DNA of 64,000 bases from Bidens hawaiensis. Lineage: Eukaryota; Streptophyta; Magnoliopsida; Asterales; Asteraceae. Position 1 is the first letter of the stretch, and each line of letters starts with the position of its first letter. Below the pieces are notes generated by a model. That model was not told where the DNA came from. It made no database searches and saw nothing but the letters and a program-made list of their open reading frames with translations. The translations under genes were made by a program, and so were the position numbers. Positions 10,007-21,983 of this stretch are shown one piece after another. Location: the NCBI GenBank assembly GCA_021521415.1, contig JAIQDT010002046.1:216501-280500 (forward strand), read 5' to 3'.

Positions 10007-12764
10007 TGTAACAACTCGGGTTTTCATATTTTATATCATATATTAATACCCCCGTTTACGTTTCGGGTAATTTTAGTGAATAAAATACCGCATTATCGAG
10101 TTATTATTATTATTATTTTAATATTATTGTTTAAGATATTTATTTAATTATTATAACAATTATTAAACATATACCATTTAGATCCTCTTCAATACTTTAA
10201 CCCCCTTTTTGTACCTATATCCTTAGTTAAGGGACCAAACTATAAAATCTTGAAATTTATATACATTCAACCCATTAACCCTTAATCCGTACCCGTAACC
10301 CATGACCCGTATATGTAACCTGAGCCTTAACCTTTGTTCTTTAATTGAATTTGATTCTGGAAGATTGCTATTACGTGTATTGCAAATCCATCGACATATT
10401 TGATTTGGAAATAACAATCGTTTTTTAAACGAATTAACATTATAATAAAACCATCATTTAACAATTTGGAATATACCATCTAGGATTAGTAATAATACAA
10501 TTAAAATCGTCTACATGTTCCTGGATAACTCGCGAAAAAAAATCCTTAACTCTAATTTCTCGAAGTTCCATCTTAGCCCCGCTGTTCTAACGTGTTTCTG
10601 GTCGTCGGCTGCTGTGACATTCGTCTTTTTTGGTTTAACTTGTATTCGTTTTTGTGCGTTAAACCCGACCCGTTTTATAAATCGGATTCTTCGATATTAA
10701 TAAAGATAGTGGTTTTTATGTTGTTTTGTTGCATTATTTGACTTGTTTAACCAATCAAAACACATGCAAGCTTTGAAATAAAACATAGAAATAAACTTTG
10801 ACCATTACCCTATATAAACAAGTTCATCTCCTTTATTTCAACTTGTTCATTCATTTTCTTTCTCTCTCAAACAAAGATCATAACTTCACCTGTTCAAGTT
10901 TCTTACTAGTTTGACTCTTTAAAGTCAAACAAGAACCATTCTTTAATTTTAATTTGTTGCACAGTAATTGAAGCTTGTTGTACAACATATATATAATATG
11001 CACTTGAAGCTTGTTGTACAACATATATATAATATGCACCCCTTGTTTTCCTTAAGCTTTCACCTTATCCGGCCATGGTCGGTTGAGGTATTACGCTACA
11101 AGGCAAGGCTACATGGAGGACACATTATAGTCCTTGATTATACTATATTTCCTTTAATGCTTACTGGTCTTGTTTAGAGTATAAGTAGTTTAGTTTCAAA
11201 TTCTTGTTAAATGAGTTCCATGGTATTGGGTATGTGAGAACTAGCCTCGGTTTTATTCCGAGTCAAGGATCGAACTGAAACCGAACTCTCGTTTAACTCG
11301 TTATTTAATTGTTTTATGAACAAGTTGTATGAAAGATTTAAGTGTTTAAGTTCTTTTATTTACACTTTTGTATTTGTTACTTTAGTATGGATTTGTGGGA
11401 CCCAAACTTGGTCATATATCAAGTCTTGGACCAACTAAACCAAACAAACCGAACCTCATAATTTCTTTGAGATCTTTTACAAACTAATTATAAATGTTTT
11501 CTTAAAGTACTTGGTATGTTGGATCTAACTTGATCTTATAACAAGCTTGGACCGATAAAACTGGACACTCGCTTAACGATGATGTATAGAGTTTCTCCTT
11601 TAATAGAACTTCTAACATTAGTTAAGTCTTTGTTTAAAATAATTTATCTCATGATATTTATCACTTTGGAATGTCGGGTTCGGACTTGACAGTTTATCAA
11701 GACCAGAACCGACTAACCGAACACTCGTTAAAATCCTGTTTTGTTGTATCTAACAAGGGGTAGTGCACTATTGCATTAAACCAATCCCCACATATTTACT
11801 TAACAAAGGTTAAGTAAAACTAATGAGTAGAATACCGAGATCCGATTTCTAGCAGAATTACTTTTCAAAAACTCTTACTTCAAGTTCTTAAATATTTACG
11901 TTTTAAACCTCAAACTTTGATTTATTATTTAACTTGTCATTTTATTTTACTTTAAAGTCTTTCAAGACCATCTTCTAAACCGAAACCCTTTTAACCTAGA
12001 CCTCACTCGTTGAACTTATTATCCCGGTTTATCACAACAACCCTTCAAGTTATTTATTTCATGTGAGTACCTTTTCATCTCTTGTTTTCCATATTTTGAT
12101 TTGGGGATGGCAATTGCATACTTATTCAAATTCAAACGATTTGTACTTTGTGTCTCGAACCACAAACTCTTTCGTATATATTACTTAAATAAATGCTCGA
12201 TTTGGTGTTGTATGCTTTACATGATTACATGCTATATGTTTATTGCTTTAGGCGGGTTGGCCTCTATGAAACTATTAAGTATGATAGACGCTCCCCTAAC
12301 TATTTTTGCTTAATTGCTAGTAGCATATGGCAACTAATTAGAGTATATTTGGTTGTTATCATATAGAAAGGTGTCTCAAACTATTTACTATTTGCACATC
12401 TAAATTGTTGCTATTATTTATTGTTTCATATATGAGTTGTGGATTTCATCTATTATATACTTATTGTTCAAAATTATGAAAATTGCTCACCAACGTTCGT
12501 GTTGACAAATTTTATTTTATGCAATGTTACAGGTTTGATAATTGTTTGAACGAAAATAGTTTGTTCTGAAACCACTAAGTAATTAATCGAAGAAACAATA
12601 TATATTTTTTACTTGTATTCAATTTGTTTTGTACGAACAAGACGTGTTTATTGATTTATGAAATTAATGAGTTGATTAAATATTGTCACTTAATAGTGTC
12701 ATAGTGTTCTTGAGCAATCCGTTGCACCCCAGCATGTTACGGCTCCTTTGGTCGGGGCGTGGTA
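10007..12764 (+). mobile_element. LTR of element G, copy A (about 2.76 kb)
   Basis: Starts TGTAACAACTCGGG, a common plant gypsy LTR start. A TATA box CCTATATAAACAAG lies at about 10810. The right end is GGTCGGGGCGTG, which usually precedes GACA and the primer site; here it reads GTGGTA and then GATTGTATTATAGCC, a damaged version of GATTGGTATCAGAGCC. A direct repeat of CTTGAAGCTTGTTGTACAACATATATATAATATGC-type units (two copies, 10966-11038) sits in R/U5. No protein is encoded. Confidence 0.6.
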
Positions 12765-12779
12765 GATTGTATTATAGCC
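12765..12779 (+). other. Degenerate primer binding site of element G
   Basis: GATTGTATTATAGCC is located directly after the LTR end. It resembles GATTGGTATCAGAGCC (initiator Met tRNA site) with several changes, so it is a remnant. Confidence 0.4.
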
Positions 12780-15700
12780 ATGACTAAAGATAAGCGGTTA
12801 GACGTAACGGCTTAGTATAGTTTATGCTTTAGGGTCCTTATACGTGTTGCCTATACGTGTTTACCCTACTCGATTGTTCAGTACACTTATTTATTTATAT
12901 ACTTATTTATTTCATCAAATCGTAAATATACACCTACACACACTCTCATAATAACCTAAGGTATCCTTACCTTACCGTAAAAGCATTAGTTTTTATTGTG
13001 TTTTATGGATCACGAGCTTAACTTGGATCCCGTTGTTTCCAATCTCCATAAAGATTGTCTCATATGAGACGATCACTTTAAGTTGTCGAATGCAAGCGTT
13101 CCGGTTGCCTCCTTATATTTTGATGTTAAGACATAAAAGCCACGGTGATACGTGGACTAGTGTTTTAACATCTCGTTGTATCTCAAATTTTATTGGTTTT
13201 TATTATCATGATTTGAGTCGCAAACATGAAAGACGCAGTGATACGTGCATATGTTCGACTCCACATTTTATCTCATTTTTATTTAAGATTTATCGTCGGG
13301 ACATCAAATCATGGTGGTTCAGACACGATTTTTCCGCCTTTAAATCTTAAGACATTATTTATAAATTTCAAGGATTTAAACAATTTTCCCTTTTATTTTG
13401 TCATATTAATTCTCGTCACGAGTTCCCATTTATAAATTTTATTTTTTTTTCATTGTGAATAATTCTTTTATAGCTTGATCTCACATGGTAAAGTTTCTAC
13501 ATAAATTTTCTCATTTTAATTGCACACCACGATTTTTATTACAAAATTTCGTTTATTGTGATCCCTTCAATGTAAGTTAAAATATTTTGAACTATTCATA
13601 ATGATTTTTAATATGCCATCTTTGTTCATTAAGACTTTTTATAAACAAAATTTTTATCATATGAATTTCATCGTGTTAAGGGTTTTATGATAAATTTTAC
13701 CTTGATTTTCCAAGTAAATTCCCATTAAATAAATTTAAAATTTTCTTTAAAGTCCTCATATAAGATTTCATAAAAATTTTATTTTTATAACAACCCCGTT
13801 TATTTTGAACTATCATTTCACAACATTGATCATTTAAATTTCTCAAGACATTTTAATTACACTATATTATAAAATACACATGGTAGAATTTTCATTACCA
13901 AAATTAATTCTCATAACAACTTTCATTATGAAATTTTTGGTTCATTATAACTATTCACAAATAAAATTTGTATTATACGATTCAAGTTTTAAATTTCTTA
14001 TGATTGTTTTGCCTTAAAATTTTCAAGAAATTTACAAAGTTATAGCTTGTAATTGTCTTGAAATCCTCATGCAAAACCTCATAGAAATTTTATTTTTTTT
14101 AAAGAAAAAAAATCATTTATTTCGATTTCTCGATTCATAGTGCCGGTCATTTTAACTTACCATGATATTTTCGTTACACGATATTAAATAACGAACTTGG
14201 TAAAAATTTTCATTACACAAATTTTTTTTCTCAAAACAACTTTCATCATTCATATTGATACCTCATAACAAATTTTGTCATTCAATTCACTTATTTTAAT
14301 TCCATCATAAGCAAAAAATTATTTTGATCTTTATAAAAATTTATTTTGCTTCCTTCTGACAATCGGTTTTTATTTTTAAAATAAACTTCAAAATACAAAC
14401 CTTATTATCTTAGTTTCTCATGATATTTCCCACTACTTAATTTAAAGCATTTAAAGAACGATTTACGTTACGTGGGTTGGTTTATTACAAATTTTAGTTG
14501 TAAATTATTTTACAACTTAATCCGACCCGACGTATCGTAACAACTCTTGTTTTAGTGGAAATTTTTAGCAAAGAAATTGTTATGATTCACAAACTTGAAT
14601 CTCAATATTTTTTTTTATAAAAACCTCAAACTTTGTAGGAACCTCCTAAATAATTTTCTCTAACTATTATAACAACCCTTTTACGAACGTGAGTTTGCTA
14701 AAACGCGAACAATCCGTGGTGGTTCACGAAAGTTCCGTTTTCACGCAAAAATATTAACTTGTAATTTTATTATCAAAAGTTTCATGATTGTTTCAATCAT
14801 TATTTATAAATTATGATATTTTCAATTTAAAACTTATTATTAGCCAAAATTTCTCTAAACGCAACCACAAGTTTCCAAACACTGTATTCCATCTCAAACT
14901 ACCAGCTTAAATCAAACCATCCTTCCACTTCAAAAGTTTCCCCACACAATCAAATCTTTCCTCAAGATGAACGAAACCTAACATACCAAAGATATACCCT
15001 CACCAACTCAAACCCCGTGCAAATCCAAGATGTACAAAACCAAACCAACAAAAAGCCCTAAATACCGACACTTTACGCCATGAAAACCTATCAACTCACT
15101 ATCCTGATACTTTGAAGACACCGAAAAACACACCCACAAATGCCTTGAACATATACAAACCAAAGTTTACCCAACTATGACTCGATCCTTCGACCTATGC
15201 TATGTCAAATCACAAACCATGCCGCCACACCGTTCCCATCCAACCATAGAGTTTGATATCAAAATAGTAACCCCAAACACTCCTTGCAAAATACATGTAT
15301 AAACCGAATCTCAACCCAAACTAGTCAAGGTCGACTTATCCAACTCATCAACTTAACCCGAACTCAAATAAGAAAATCTCATCCAAATAGCCCAACCACT
15401 ACTCACACAATTCATCTAAGCCTAACCCACTCAAACGACCTAAACTCAACAAACCCCATCTATCCAACTCAAAAACCTAACTACGCAAGACACCCGAAAC
15501 ACACTCACTCTTCACCAAATATCCAAACCATTTACCATTCGAAGCCTAAAACCTCTCCATACACAAGCAAGGTTCATTTTTCCCTTAATTTGTTTATTAT
15601 ATATATACAAGTAGTGTATTTATAATGACCTCATGTGCTCAAATATTCATTTTTAAATTATAAACTCTTTCAAAAAATAACGATGTACGTATTACGCTCA

Positions 15701-16182
15701 TATTTTATAAATCATCTTTGTAGAATATAATATTGTCATGACAACTATACTCACTCAAATTCTATTATGAGGATTTGTTTTCAAAGATTATTAAACAATT
15801 ATATATATGTTTTCAAGATTATAAATATTTTCACCTAAGGTGGTAATCCCATGATAACTTTATAAATACGAGGTTTCATTTTGAATGTTGAATTCGAGAT
15901 TTATTTAATAACAAATTACAACTTTCATTATTTTGCATAAACTCAATGATCATGGCTTTACAAATTCTTTTTGGGACACACTCATAAATGCTTCATACAC
16001 CAGATATTGTAATATGAATTTTGTTCGATAACGATTTATGCGAATTTTCACTTCTTATTATCACAAACATCATTTCTTTCATGATTTATTATCATCACAA
16101 CAGCTTAACGTGTGCAAAATTCCTTTAACAATCTAACTTACAAGATTTTCATTTGATAGCAATTTAGATGTTTTCTCTAACT
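12780..16182. other. Gene-free AT-rich DNA, probably decayed element G interior
   Basis: No ORF shows codon structure or a recognisable motif. 13440-14420 is made of loosely repeated T/A runs of the type ATAAAATTTTCATTAC. 14860-15590 is markedly poor in G on the plus strand (A and C rich), which creates a spurious 113-codon frame at 15284-15625. No gag or pol remnant is visible. Confidence 0.5.
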
Positions 16183-16563
16183 ACGTGTTGGATTTACTCA
16201 TCAACATAGTTCTATTCATCAGAGTTAGTAAAAACATACGCGGAATATAAAAACTTTCATAAAACATTACATTAATCCATAACTTGTCTTAAATAAACAT
16301 CTTGTCTTTCAAAATATCATAATATTAAACGTAAACGTCTCGAGTCTTCCGATGCCAGCCTCTTATTCAATGCCACGTGTTCCCCTCAAGCGAGCTGTCT
16401 CATCCTACTCACCTACGTGTATACTAAAATTCAGCAACGCTGAGTGAGTTCTAGTTAATAACATAACATACTTTACATACATACGTACATTCTTTCATAA
16501 TTCAAATTTATACTTTATTTTATTCTATTCTGCCTCGGATATTATTAGGGTTCGGTCCCATTT

Positions 16564-16878
16564 CTGCCTTGGATATTATTAGGGTCCAGTCCCTTTTCTT
16601 CCTAGAGATTATTAAAGGGCTCGGTCCCTTTTCTGCCTTGGATATTATTAGGGTCCAGTCCCTTTTCTGCGTCGAGATTATTAAAGGGCTCGGTCCCTTT
16701 TCTGCCTTGGATATTATTAGGGTCCAGTCCCTTTTCTGCGTCGAGATTATTAAAGGGCTCGGTCCCTTTTCTGCCTTGGATATTATTAGGGTCCAGTCCC
16801 TTTTCTGCCTCGAGATTATTAAAGGGCTTGGTCCATTTTCTGCCTTGGATATTATTAGGGTCCAGTCCCTTTTCTACC
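16564..16878. repeat. 69-bp tandem array in 3' LTR of element D
   Basis: Each unit is two related halves: one with GATATTATTAGGGTCCAGTC and one with GAGATTATTAAAGGGCTCGG. Units start at about 16564, 16633, 16702, 16771 and 16840. Because 69 is divisible by 3 and the units lack stops, both strands show long open frames here; these are artefacts. Confidence 0.9.
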
Positions 16879-17459
16879 TTTCTATCTTTTACATTCATTC
16901 ATAACATACATACGTATCATTCATAGTTCATACATAACATTCATATTCATAATTATAACTTGGTAGTACGTGCAATATCCGAAGATCGTTCACGTACCGA
17001 CAAGCAATTATTCATACATTATACATAGAATTCATATTCATAACTATAACTTGACAGTACGTGCAATATCCGAAGATCGTTCACGTACCGACAAGCAATC
17101 ATTCATACCGTTCACATATATCACATAAGGCATAACTTATCACTTAGGATAAGTGTATTAACAATCATATGGAGTATGCACACAGCCCCGAAAACATAAC
17201 AAGGAAATGGGGCTAGAAACTCACCTGGATCTTATTGCGTTCACCGTTAATCGTTATCCCCTTCTTTAAATGAGCTCGGCTAACTGTTAAATTTATATTT
17301 GTTAATTAACCGTATTATTAATTAGGTCAGTATACTAGTTTACCAACGCACTTTCTAAGTTGGGCTTGTCTTGATTAGTTGGTATAGATGGGCCAAGTTA
17401 CTCAATTCAGGCCCATTGTCCATCACAGCACCCGGGCCCAACTGGTCAAGCCCAAATTC

Positions 17460-17695
17460 CACAGAGAACCATGTGGCCGAGAACTCAAGGCAAATAACTC
17501 AAGTTGACCGAGATCTCAGGTTTGACCGAGATCCCCTGTTTGACCGAAAACCCTTGTTACCGAGAACTCTGACCGAGAACTCAGGTCACCGAGAACTCTT
17601 GTTGACTGAGAACTCCTATCGACCGGGTTCTCGTGTTGACCGAGAACTCAAGGTGGAGGCTCAGGTCATCGAGAACTCGTGTCTGATGCTTTAGA
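17460..17695. repeat. GACCGAGAACTC repeats in LTR of element D
   Basis: About ten imperfect copies of the 12-mer GACCGAGAACTC (variants GACCGAGATCTC, CACCGAGAACTC, GACTGAGAACTC) in 230 bp. They are upstream of the TATA region as read on the minus strand only if the LTR is long; otherwise they fall in U5. Also present at 23224-23450. Confidence 0.8.
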
Positions 17696-18677
17696 TCCTA
17701 TTTTCCTATCTTTGAATCCATCCTAGGCTCAAATAACGGTTAACGGTCCATAATTACACTTTTAACCACCTATATCCCATCCTCCTTAACCGTTTTACAT
17801 TCGTTATCAACCCATCATCAATACTTAACCTTTTTTTTGGCATAAAGCTTGAACCTTTATGGCTAAAACGTTCAAAACTAGATCTAGGTTTTATTTAAAC
17901 AACCCGTTCATAACCATGAGTTCGTTAAATCCATTTTAATATTCAAGTTTGCAACTTTACGGTTTATCAAGACCCGATTTATCATCCTACCAATTTTCAT
18001 ATAAATCCGTTCATGAAAAGTAAACCTTTTTAACAAAAATGTATATTTGAGGTTTTTTTATAAAATCACTCGAGAGGCCCAAAACCATATCAAACGAACA
18101 CCGATTTGAGTGATTCAAGCGGCCACATAGCCGTCTTGTCCCGATCTACAAACTCATCAGCTTGCCGTCTCCGGAAACCGCCGCTACAGTCGCCGGAACA
18201 GCTGAACAGTCGCCAGAATCTTCACTTTTGAGCTGCTATGGTTTTGCTGATAAAAACCGGACTTCCCAACCTCTGATTGAAGATCTAATCTATGGGAATC
18301 TTCATTTTATTCCATGAACACTCAGTTAAAATTTGAGACCGATCCGACGGCTAGATCTCTGGGAATCTTTGTGTCTTTGTGGGTGGTTTTCTCAGAAACG
18401 GGAATTGGGTTAAGTGTGTGTTTTGATGGTGTAGGCTATGGTGTGAAGATGTATGAAAATGGAAAGGATTAGAATTTTAAGGGGTATTTATACTCCCTTA
18501 AGCCCATGGACCTTAGGCCCATATTTCCTTTTTGGTCCATAATTAATTACATCTAATTAGCCTTCTTATCCTTCCATCTTTATTATTTTACTATTTTTCT
18601 ATTGACTCAAGTAAACTTTTCCATCTTAAATAAATAATATATTAATTATTTATTCTTAGAAGTTTCGGGATGTTACA

Positions 18678-18700
18678 AGTCTACCCTCCTTATAAGAGGT
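18678..18700 (-). other. Polypurine tract of element D
   Basis: The minus strand reads AAGGAGGGTAGACT directly before the 3' LTR start TGTAACATCC. Just upstream is TTTCGAGGACGAAACCTC, the usual end-of-pol region in this kind of gypsy element. Confidence 0.7.
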
Positions 18701-19890
18701 TTCGTCCTCGAAACCTGCTTAGTCATTGTAAAAGGAATACTTCATGTATTCACATTCTTTATTGAACTGACTTAGCTTCCTAACTTACCGGTTTATCCAT
18801 TGTCTCATAATCATCAAGTGATGTTACTTAGTTTTATCTTTCTAGGTAGCTTATCCATGAAGTCCTTGATGATACGTTTCCTTATCCAGACGTTGCTAGT
18901 GCATATCACTTCCACAAGCATACTCTTTTTTTTTATCCTTTAAATAGAAACATTGCACTTACTATCATTACACTGAGCACTGAATGACCATTCTGTCCAA
19001 TTGCAACCTTTAGCAAATATACTGTTTGCAATGCGTTCAAAACGCAAGGAAGCACTCCCAGTTCCTCCTTAATGATTATTTCTCGAAATCCCTTTGTCCA
19101 TCCCTTAAGTTAGAACACTTCTTGCAATCCTTGAGTACATCCATTGCATAACTTGTTGGAGAATTCCTTAAGTTACCACTTAAACCTTCTTTCATTCTCA
19201 GCTCTGTATCAACACGTAGGGTTCATGAGTTATAGCTGTCTAAGTTAGCTTGATCATGAAATCCATGGTGATACATCTTCCTTTTCTTGACTAATCTAGT
19301 CTCACCTTGTCCGATGAATCCATTGTTGTATACTGCTGCATATCAGGCCGTCTCATATATCAAAACCAATCGTCTTAACTGACTTTCTTTCCGAGCATGT
19401 CTTTCCATCTTTTGTTCTTGGTTTCTAGCATCCTCTTGCGGTGTGACTTTCGGCTCCACATTCGTAACACTTGTGGTTGTTCTTATCAGTGTAGGCAAAG
19501 TATTCTGTCTATCCACAGCTGTCACATACCCTGGACTCATCTTCACTTGAATTCTACTTAAGCGTTTCACTTTCATTAGTATCTACCTTCATTGTACTCG
19601 ACAACTTTCATTTTTGATGCTTTGATGTAAACCGAGTGTCTAGACTTATAACCTTCATCTAGGATTTTCCCTCGAAGATATCCATGACGTGAAATCCTCA
19701 GCCGACCAAATCTGGTTTTCACATCATAAGTATTATCTTTCCACTCTATGTGTAACTAGAGAATTCATTTCTTTTTGTTTTCATCATGCTCTCATCCTTT
19801 ATAACTTTTAACTGTGTCTCATGGATCTCGCTAATGCAATCCGAAGTACTAACTAATTTATACTACTTAATTGTCGTGGTATCGTCTCCA
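18701..19890 (-). pseudogene. Integrase remnants, element D
   Basis: Heavily decayed. The minus strand around 19250-19300 reads ITMDFMIKLT, matching the conserved (I/S)(T/S)MDFI..LP segment containing the first catalytic Asp of gypsy integrases. A similar phrase, IIKDFMDKLP, occurs near 18840-18875. No continuous frame; most of integrase is unrecognisable or deleted. Confidence 0.45.
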
Positions 19891-19894
19891 CATT

Positions 19895-19995
19895 CTGGCC
19901 GTCAGCAACAATATTAGCCTCACCAGGATAATACTTGATTTCACAATCATAATCCTTTATCAGCCTCACTCATCTTCTTGCCTCGTATTCCGTTC
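19895..19995 (-). pseudogene. RNase H remnant, element D
   Basis: The minus strand gives KDYDCEIKYYPGEANI, clearly the end of a gypsy RNase H domain (usual form [22 protein letters not shown]), followed by decay. It lies in the expected order between RT (higher coordinates) and integrase. Confidence 0.65.
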
Positions 19996-20177
19996 CTTCT
20001 ACTTCTTATGACATGCGTCAATGGTTCACCTTGGAAACCTAGCATACAGTTACTCTTTCTTCAACATCTCCAACACTTCTCTCGAGTGTTTATCTTGGTC
20101 GGACCTATTCCTTGAATATTTCAAGATTATCATCAACAAATGCGATGTCAGATTTGTCCTCGTTCGGATGATACACC

Positions 20178-20670
20178 CTATTCATCATAAGCATATATGT
20201 TGCTTGAGCATTCGTCTATCCATGATATCACGAGAAACTCGTAGTATTCATATCGTGTCTGATATGTTGTCTCAGGGATGTCTGTCTCTTTCACTTTCAA
20301 CAGATGATAGCCTGTTCTGAGGTCTATTTGCGAGGACCAACTCGCACCTTGCATTTGATCAAACAAATTATCCATTTGTGGCAACGAATATCTATTCTTC
20401 ACAGTAAGCTTGTTTAACTCATAGAAATCGATACACGTTCTCATACTTCCGTTTTTTCCTTCATGAACATTGCCGGTACACCACGTAGGGAAATACTCGG
20501 CATAGAACACCTTCGTCGAAGAGTTCTTGTAGTTGGGATATTAACTCTTTCATCTTGGACGACGCCAGGCAATAATGTGCTTTCGAGACGGGTCGTGCTC
20601 CTGGTATTAAATCTATCTGGAATTCTACCTCTCGTTCCAATGGTAACCTCGGAAGGTCCTCTAAGAACAC
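20178..20670 (-). pseudogene. Reverse transcriptase remnant, element D
   Basis: Two overlapping frames. 20670-20461 gives LEDLPRLPLEREVEFQIDL and PVSKAHYCLASSKMKELISQ, the N-terminal fingers region of gypsy RT. 20510-20178 gives MRTCIDFYELNKLTVKNRYS, LPQMDNLFDQMQGA and SQIDLRTGYHLLKVKE. The frame changes near 20470-20510 and the YxDD active site region is lost. It is a dead RNA-dependent DNA polymerase. Confidence 0.85.
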
Positions 20671-20973
20671 TTATGGATAGTTACACACTATAATAACATC
20701 TTTCACTTGTTTTGCCACCGTAGCTTTGACAACATACGCCGGGTAAGCACCGCACCCTCGTCTTAACAAACCTTCAACTTTTATCATCAGAGTAACTTTA
20801 AGCCCTGAACTTTCCTTAATACTATAAATCGTCACTGTACCGCCATCCAAAGACATAAACCTTATAAACTTTATCTTACATGTTATATGAGCCTTAGGCT
20901 CACACATCAAATCCATTCCCAAACGATATCGAACTCTTTTAAGTTTTAACATAAAGAGTAGCAAGGAACTCAC
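20671..20973 (-). pseudogene. Protease/RT linker remnant, element D
   Basis: A 100-codon minus-strand frame directly upstream of the RT remnant. It contains LGMDLMCEPKAHITCKIKFI and reads like the C-terminal part of a gypsy aspartic protease plus linker (the I(L)GMDWL and V.(I/V) pattern). The catalytic DTG/DSG is not visible. No intact gag is recognisable between here and the PBS. Confidence 0.45.
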
Positions 20974-21970
20974 GTCCCTCTAGTTCTACCTTACAATTCT
21001 TAACCAGTCTCATACTTTAACAAAAGTAACACTAGTGGTCTCTTCCATAAAGTCTCGTGTACACAACTACATTCTTCTTAGCGTCTTCTTTCATATTCGC
21101 TACACTGTGTAGTCTCATCCTTGCATTTCTTTTCAAATAGGATGCCTCGACATTCACCAGTCCTTCTCGATCATCTCTACTTTCTCGTCACTCGCTTCGT
21201 TACTCACGATCCCAGCAAGTTCCTTTATGGATTTAACTATTCAGACATACTACGTGTCTTGACTCATTCTAGTTGGCTTATCTCTATTTCTTTCATGTTA
21301 CTTCCATTTGGAATTAACAGTTTGGGCTACCTTTGATGCTTCGGCGAACATTGTTGGCATTGTAGTGCGAAACATTTGAGCAACTCCCTTGGTGTATATG
21401 ATTACAAGCTCCAAGCGGGATCCTTTTTCATTACTTCCTAAAGTCGAAGTCCTACTACTTTCGTATATTGCTTTGTCACACCTTCTTCAACAGGTGTTTG
21501 GTTGGCACGTGTCTTACTACAGCGTCCAGTACGATCTCCTCACGCTCGTCCCATTGTAAGTCATCTATCTTATCTTTAAGGAAACACAAACGTTATCACT
21601 CTAGGAATTATTTAGCACATGATTCGTAAGGTAAGTAGTTAATGACAGTGGCCAAGTGTAATTAACTGTTTGCATTACTCCTCAGGTTCAACTTACTTCC
21701 CTTTATGATTTCACTTGTGCTAGTTTCTACTTTTAAGCAGTTAATCAATGAGACAATCAATTAATCATATCCCTACATACACATATTCTTCCTTTAACAA
21801 TTAAGCTAACATCCTTACACATTATTTAACCATATACTTTACCTTTATTAAGCTTGATTTAGTGACACATGGCTATCTTGAACTGACATCTTTTTTCTTT
21901 CTTTTTTTACTTAAATCCATTCTCTGTTCGAGTTTAAGCAGGTAGGATGCTTAAATCTCTCAAACTTTTC
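20974..21970 (-). other. Decayed gag/leader region of element D
   Basis: One kilobase between the protease remnant and the PBS where gag should be. I see no frame of substance and no zinc knuckle. Element D's interior is only 3.3 kb, so most of gag has been lost. Confidence 0.4.
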
Positions 21971-21983
21971 TCTGATACCAACT
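21971..21983 (-). other. Primer binding site (initiator Met tRNA), element D
   Basis: The minus strand reads TTGGTATCAGAGAAAAG right after the LTR end CCTTACAAG. TGGTATCAGAG is the standard complement of the initiator methionine tRNA 3' end. Confidence 0.8.

Larger units (their letters stand above)
4437..11952. repeat. Duplicated block, copy A
   Basis: Aligns essentially throughout with 24237-31398 in the same orientation. The offset is 19797 bp in the left half and about 19445 in the right half, because of indels and a MITE found only here. Differences are mostly scattered single bases. The block carries a gag element on the minus strand, a SINE, microsatellites and a plus-strand LTR. Homology ends at 11952, exactly where element C begins in copy B. 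Confidence 0.9.
16183..18677 (-). mobile_element. 3' LTR of element D
   Basis: On the minus strand it starts TGTAACATCCCG (18677 downward). TATA is in the stretch GAGTATAAATACCCC (about 18484-18498). It runs through a GACCGAGAACTC-rich block and a 69-bp tandem array to GAGTAAATCCAAC at 16183. The last ~40 bp found in the 5' copy (ending GGGGCCTTACA) are missing. It is immediately preceded on the minus strand by a polypurine tract, which makes it the 3' LTR. Very similar along its length to 21984-24236. Confidence 0.8.

Noticed and set aside
15284..15625. 113-codon plus-strand frame
   Set aside because: Product of the G-poor composition (Thr/Ser/His/Pro/Asn rich); no homologue style, no neighbouring signals.
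16569..16904. Long open frames on both strands over the 69-bp repeats (also 22378-22668)
   Set aside because: Frames exist only because the unit length is a multiple of three and lacks stops; they lie inside an LTR and match no protein.
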